DNA from: Pseudomonadota bacterium
GTDB taxonomy: Bacteria; Pseudomonadota; Alphaproteobacteria; Rhizobiales; Rhizobiaceae
Direction: 5' to 3'
DNA: 9,136 nt
Assembly: GCA_023419995.1 (NCBI GenBank)
Contig: JAEZXF010000368.1
Location: 1-9,136, forward strand
This document shows, one piece after another, positions 6,537 through 9,136 of the stretch; position 1 is the first letter of the stretch, and every line of letters begins with the position of its first letter. The notes under the pieces are model-generated. The model saw nothing but the letters and a program-made list of their open reading frames with translations, searched no databases and was not told where the DNA came from. A program made the position numbers and the translations under genes.

Positions 6537-6543
6537 TTACGAA

Positions 6544-7128
6544 TTGAATCAGGCCGTCCTCGATTTCCTGCTGTCGCGCAGGTCCAAGCCGATTGCCGAA
6601 CTGAAGGAACCCGCCCCCTCCGATGCCGAGATCCGGACCATGCTCACCGCCGCTGCGCGCGTGCCGGACCATGGCCGGCTCGCGCCGTGGCGCTTCATCC
6701 TCTACCGCGGCGAGGCGCGCCACCGCATCGGCGAGCAGCTTGCCGCCCTGGCCGAGCGCAGGGAAGGGCCGCTGCCCGAGCATCGCCGCCAGCAGGAGTT
6801 GACCCGATTCTCGCGCGCGCCGCTGGTCGTCGGCGTCGTCTCGGTTCCGCGCGATCATCCGAAGGTGCCGCAATGGGAGATGTTCCTGTCCGGCGGCGCC
6901 GCGGCCATGAACCTCCTGCTCGCCGCCGGCGCGCTGGGCTACGGCGCCAACTGGGTGTCGAACTGGTTCGCCGACGACGGGGAGGGCAGGCGCCTGCTGG
7001 GCATCGCCCCGAACGAGCAGGTCGTCGGCTTCGTCCACATCGGCACCTTCGACGGCGAGGTCCCGGACCGCACCCGGCCGGAGCTGTCCGACATCGTCAC
7101 CGACTATGCGGGCCCGTGGGGCGAGTGA
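6544..7128 (+). CDS. Nitroreductase family protein, YdjA-like FMN oxidoreductase
   Basis: A predicted FMN-dependent NAD(P)H oxidoreductase of the nitroreductase fold; the physiological substrate is unknown. Read from TTG at 6544, it has 194 residues, the usual length of the YdjA branch (about 185). Family landmarks: RRSK (12-15, FMN phosphate contact in relatives), EPAP (22-25), ARVPDHGRLAPWRF (38-51), characteristic of YdjA-like proteins, a variable middle, and the hydrophobic helix GGAAAMNLLLAAGALGYGAN (117-136). The C-terminal half carries GFVHIG near 163-168. No signal peptide; cytoplasmic. The next gene begins 7 bases after its stop, so translation is probably coupled and the flavin-reductase-domain protein is its likely partner. 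Divergent from the exported repeat protein across an inverted repeat. Confidence 0.9.
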   Translation: MNQAVLDFLLSRRSKPIAELKEPAPSDAEIRTMLTAAARVPDHGRLAPWRFILYRGEARHRIGEQLAALAERREGPLPEHRRQQELTRFSRAPLVVGVVSVPRDHPKVPQWEMFLSGGAAAMNLLLAAGALGYGANWVSNWFADDGEGRRLLGIAPNEQVVGFVHIGTFDGEVPDRTRPELSDIVTDYAGPWGE

Positions 7129-7135
7129 GGCAGGC

Positions 7136-7741
7136 ATGTTCTACGAACCGTCCAAGGGGCACGACCTGCCGCACGACCCGTTCAAGGCGATCGTCGCCCC
7201 GCGCCCGATCGGCTGGATCTCGACCGTCGGGGCGGACGGCTCGCTGAACCTCGCGCCCTATTCCTTCTTCAACGGGCTGGGCACGAACCCCCATCTGGTG
7301 ATGTTCTCCTCGGAAGGCGCGAAGGACAGCATGGTCTACGCCCGCGAGACCGGCGAGTTCGTGGTCAATCTGGCCACGCGCGACCTCGCCGAGAAGATGA
7401 ACGCCAGCAGCGTCGTCGCCCCGCGCGGCGTGTCGGAGTTCGAGCATGCCGGGCTCACCCCGGTCCCGTCGAGGCTCGTCAGGCCGCCCAGGGTCGGCGA
7501 GGCGCATGCCGCCCTCGAGTGCAAGGTGACGGAGATCATCCAGCCGAAGGGCCTCGACGGCCGCAGCGGCGACCGCTTCGTCGTCCTGGGCGAGGTGGTC
7601 GGCGTCTATATCGACGAGGCCGTGATGACCGACGGCCTGTTCGACATCGTCAAGGCGGGCACCATCTCCCGCCTCGGCTACATGGACTATGCCACGGTCA
7701 CCGAAACCTTCTCGATGCGCCGGCCGCTGTGGGAGAAGTGA
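7136..7741 (+). CDS. Flavin reductase-like domain (FMN-binding split-barrel) protein
   Basis: 201 residues with the flavin-reductase-like split-barrel fold, which binds FMN and in many relatives uses NAD(P)H to supply reduced flavin. Visible landmarks: KAIVAPRPIGWISTVGADGS (residues ~16-35), LNLAPYSFFNGLGTNPHLVM (~36-55), ARETGEFVVNLATRDLAEKM and a C-terminal LGYMDYATV. The APRPIGW/APYSFFN pair is typical of this branch, which occurs widely as genes of uncertain substrate. The ATG at 7136 is chosen over the GTG at 7106 because GAGG overlaps the preceding stop (7127-7130) at good spacing and similarity begins at MFYEP. It follows the nitroreductase by 7 bases. The partnership of the two flavoproteins is inferred from this coupling. 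It converges on the FkbM gene with only 9 bases between stops and no terminator seen. Confidence 0.9.
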   Translation: MFYEPSKGHDLPHDPFKAIVAPRPIGWISTVGADGSLNLAPYSFFNGLGTNPHLVMFSSEGAKDSMVYARETGEFVVNLATRDLAEKMNASSVVAPRGVSEFEHAGLTPVPSRLVRPPRVGEAHAALECKVTEIIQPKGLDGRSGDRFVVLGEVVGVYIDEAVMTDGLFDIVKAGTISRLGYMDYATVTETFSMRRPLWEK

Positions 7742-7750
7742 CCGCGGGCC

Positions 7751-8482
7751 TCAGATCACCGTGGTCTTGACGAAGATCGCGTTGACGTCCGTCTGCGCCA
7801 GCAGGCCGTAGCCGCGCGGCTTGAGGATCTGGGCGAACGCATCGGTGCGCCCCTCGTGCTCGCACTGGATGAGCGTCGGCTGGAACACGTGGTCCATTTC
7901 CGAGAGGAGGGCCGCGTCCAGTCCCTCGACGTCGACCGAGAGATAATCGCAGTACGGGCCGTAGTGCGCCTTCATGAAGTCGTTGACGTGCATGTTCTCG
8001 CAGTCGATCGTCTCGACGATCTTCTCGGTGCCGCCGAAGTTCCTGAAGAAGGAAATGTGGTCGGCCGAGACGGAAGACAGCTCGTTCTTCTCGTGCACGT
8101 GGAGCCGGATCGACTTCTCCGTCGAGACGCTGACCGCGCAGTTCACCACCGTGTCGTTCGGGCGCGCCTTCCTCAGCGTCTCGGCGAGCGCCGGGATCGG
8201 CTCCACCAGCACGCCCGTCGCGCCGTAGAGCTTGTAGAGAAGGTAGGTCGAGCTCGTCTGGAAGGGGTGGTTGGCGCCGATCTCGATGTAGCGGATCGTG
8301 TTCATCGTCCGCCCGGCGCGCAGGATCTGCGCCCGCAGCACGGCCTCGACGACGAGATCCTCGTTGCACTGGGCATAGGTCTCGTAGATGTTCGTCGGGA
8401 TCGGCGCCATGCTCGTCTCGAACGTCTGGCATTCCTTGGCGATGAAGGGGTTGGGGAAGACAGTCCTGACGACCTGGTACAT
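7751..8482 (-). CDS. FkbM family SAM-dependent methyltransferase
   Basis: A predicted O-methyltransferase; FkbM-domain enzymes in polysaccharide loci often methylate sugars, but the acceptor here is unknown. From the ATG at 8482 it has 243 residues. Landmarks: YAQCNEDLVVEAVL (36-49, the S/A-Q-x-x-E-D lead-in common in this family), the SAM-binding YIEIGANHP (65-73), the acidic residue after strand 2 in GVLVEPIP (Glu94), and YLSVDVEGLD (180-189), the hallmark aspartate-glutamate segment. The C-terminus ends soon after, with no extra domain or membrane span. Start choice: the frame is open to a TTG at 8545 and another ATG at 8539, but only the ATG at 8482 has a sensible purine-rich site (GAGAA about 4 bases upstream). 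The N-terminus is therefore less certain. Convergent with the flavin gene and divergent from the HAD protein. Confidence 0.87.
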   Translation of the reverse strand: MYQVVRTVFPNPFIAKECQTFETSMAPIPTNIYETYAQCNEDLVVEAVLRAQILRAGRTMNTIRYIEIGANHPFQTSSTYLLYKLYGATGVLVEPIPALAETLRKARPNDTVVNCAVSVSTEKSIRLHVHEKNELSSVSADHISFFRNFGGTEKIVETIDCENMHVNDFMKAHYGPYCDYLSVDVEGLDAALLSEMDHVFQPTLIQCEHEGRTDAFAQILKPRGYGLLAQTDVNAIFVKTTVI

Positions 8483-8491
8483 GTTTTCTCG

Positions 8492-8535
8492 ATTCCGTTC
8501 CGATGGGGTGCTGCTGTCGGGCTCGCAAACGGAAT
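8492..8535. repeat. 8+8 perfect inverted repeat upstream of the FkbM gene
   Basis: ATTCCGTT (8492-8499) and AACGGAAT (8528-8535) are exact reverse complements, 28 bases apart, just upstream of the chosen FkbM start at 8482. If the FkbM transcript begins above 8535 it could form a leader hairpin; otherwise it may be an operator. Arms are short, so chance occurrence is not excluded. Confidence 0.3.
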
Positions 8536-8661
8536 ACATCTCCAAGCTGGCGCGAGGCTATGCAGCCGGACGGCCGCGCCCGATACCGGCCCGGCCCCGG
8601 ACAGTCTGACGCAAGCTTGCCTGCCTAGCCTTCTGCACAAGGCCGCCACGGGAAGACTCGC

Positions 8662-9136
8662 ATGCTCTCCGCCTCCAATCTGAACGAAGTCGCCGCTCCG
8701 GCCGCGCCCGCCGTCACGCCGGAATGGCTCACGTCCAGGACCTTCTCGTTTCGCGCCGAGCCCTCGGGCACGACGATCAGCGAGACCTTCGCCTTCCACC
8801 GCAACGGCTTCATCGTCGGTTATTCCCATCCGAACGAGTCGTTCTGGGACCTGGACGGGGACACGGTCCGGATCCTCGACCAGAACGGCAGGGCCACCTG
8901 CGTCCTGAACGCGCGTGTCGCCGCGGACGGGCAGGCGGCGCTTGCCGGCTTCTTCCACAGCCCGGCGGCGGACTACGCCCCGAACGGCGTCACCCACGTC
9001 CTCGAGGAGAACGGCTCGGACTATCACGCCCGGATCCAGAGCTTCGACCTCTTCGACACGCTGGTGGCGCGCCGCTGCTACGATCCGCTCGCGGTGTTCC
9101 GCGCCGTCGAGGCGAAGTCCGGCGTCCCCGGGGTAG
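8662..9136 (+). CDS. Protein with N-terminal beta-rich module and HAD domain (3' end cut by window edge)
   Basis: 158 codons are visible before the right edge. Residues 1-20 are an Ala/Pro-rich lead-in without a signal peptide. Residues ~27-116 are a beta-rich module with GYSHPNESFWDL (53-64), LDQNGRATCVLN (72-83) and GQAALAGFF (90-98). I recognise the style of this module from proteins in polysaccharide loci but cannot name a domain for it. A HAD motif I follows: SFDLFDTLVARR (127-138), nucleophile Asp129. The usual second aspartate of HAD phosphatases at +2 is Phe131, with Asp132 next to it. GGAAG, 6 bases before the ATG, supports the start. It is divergent from the FkbM methyltransferase gene with 179 bases between, which suggests a shared role in glycan synthesis. 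Whether a glycosyltransferase or other domain follows HAD cannot be seen. Confidence 0.75.
   Translation, partial: MLSASNLNEVAAPAAPAVTPEWLTSRTFSFRAEPSGTTISETFAFHRNGFIVGYSHPNESFWDLDGDTVRILDQNGRATCVLNARVAADGQAALAGFFHSPAADYAPNGVTHVLEENGSDYHARIQSFDLFDTLVARRCYDPLAVFRAVEAKSGVPGV

Noticed and set aside
6466..6543. GTG start for the nitroreductase
   Set aside because: The extra residues resemble no family member and the TTG at 6544 has a well-placed GGGAG.
6406..7137. In-frame upstream extension of the exported-protein gene, antisense to the nitroreductase
   Set aside because: The signal peptide begins at the ATG at 6405; the extension is the shadow of the nitroreductase gene.
8611..8620. Perfect 10-base palindrome GCAAGCTTGC upstream of the HAD gene
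   Set aside because: Too short and isolated to separate from chance; no promoter element fits around it.

Overview
The window is GC-rich throughout (roughly two thirds G+C by eye). It reads as chromosomal DNA of an alphaproteobacterium, most likely of the Hyphomicrobiales (Rhizobium/Mesorhizobium-like). Support comes from the run patatin - hisI - folE on one strand facing an IscU-like protein - yidD - small DUF1508 protein - thrS on the other, from the alphaproteobacterial look of the protein sequences, and from a CTTGnn/CTATAT-type promoter. I see no tRNA or rRNA gene, CRISPR array, insertion sequence, integrase or attachment site. No gene-free stretch exceeds 300 bases; the longest is the 234-base divergent folE/scaffold intergenic region (1909-2142).

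Left part, minus strand (1-1908): folE (GTP cyclohydrolase I), hisI (phosphoribosyl-AMP cyclohydrolase) and a patatin-like esterase cut by the window edge. They are spaced like one transcription unit. FolE and HisI are both zinc enzymes that hydrolytically open a purine ring, one for folate/pterin synthesis and one for histidine.

Centre, plus strand (2143-5405): an IscU/NifU-type Fe-S scaffold homologue that lacks the third cluster cysteine, yidD (membrane insertion factor), a 57-residue YegP/DUF1508 protein followed by a good stem-loop terminator, then thrS with a hairpin-rich leader. The divergent region between folE and the scaffold gene holds a good promoter candidate and a cluster of TGCCG/CGGCA inverted repeats.

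Right part (5437-9136): a minus-strand exported protein of unknown function built from three tandem beta-type repeats, convergent with thrS. Divergent from it is a tightly coupled pair, a YdjA-like nitroreductase (TTG start) and a flavin-reductase-domain protein. A convergent minus-strand FkbM-type methyltransferase follows. Divergent from that, and cut by the right edge, is a protein with a beta-rich N-terminal module followed by the start of a HAD domain. The last two genes look like surface-glycan modification and are the most accessory-like part of the window.

Most of the window is conserved housekeeping and flavoenzyme genes. I did not find a clear new defence or mobile system. The items most worth a second look are the incomplete Fe-S scaffold, the three-repeat exported protein, the beta-module/HAD protein beside FkbM, and two inverted-repeat arrangements in divergent promoters.
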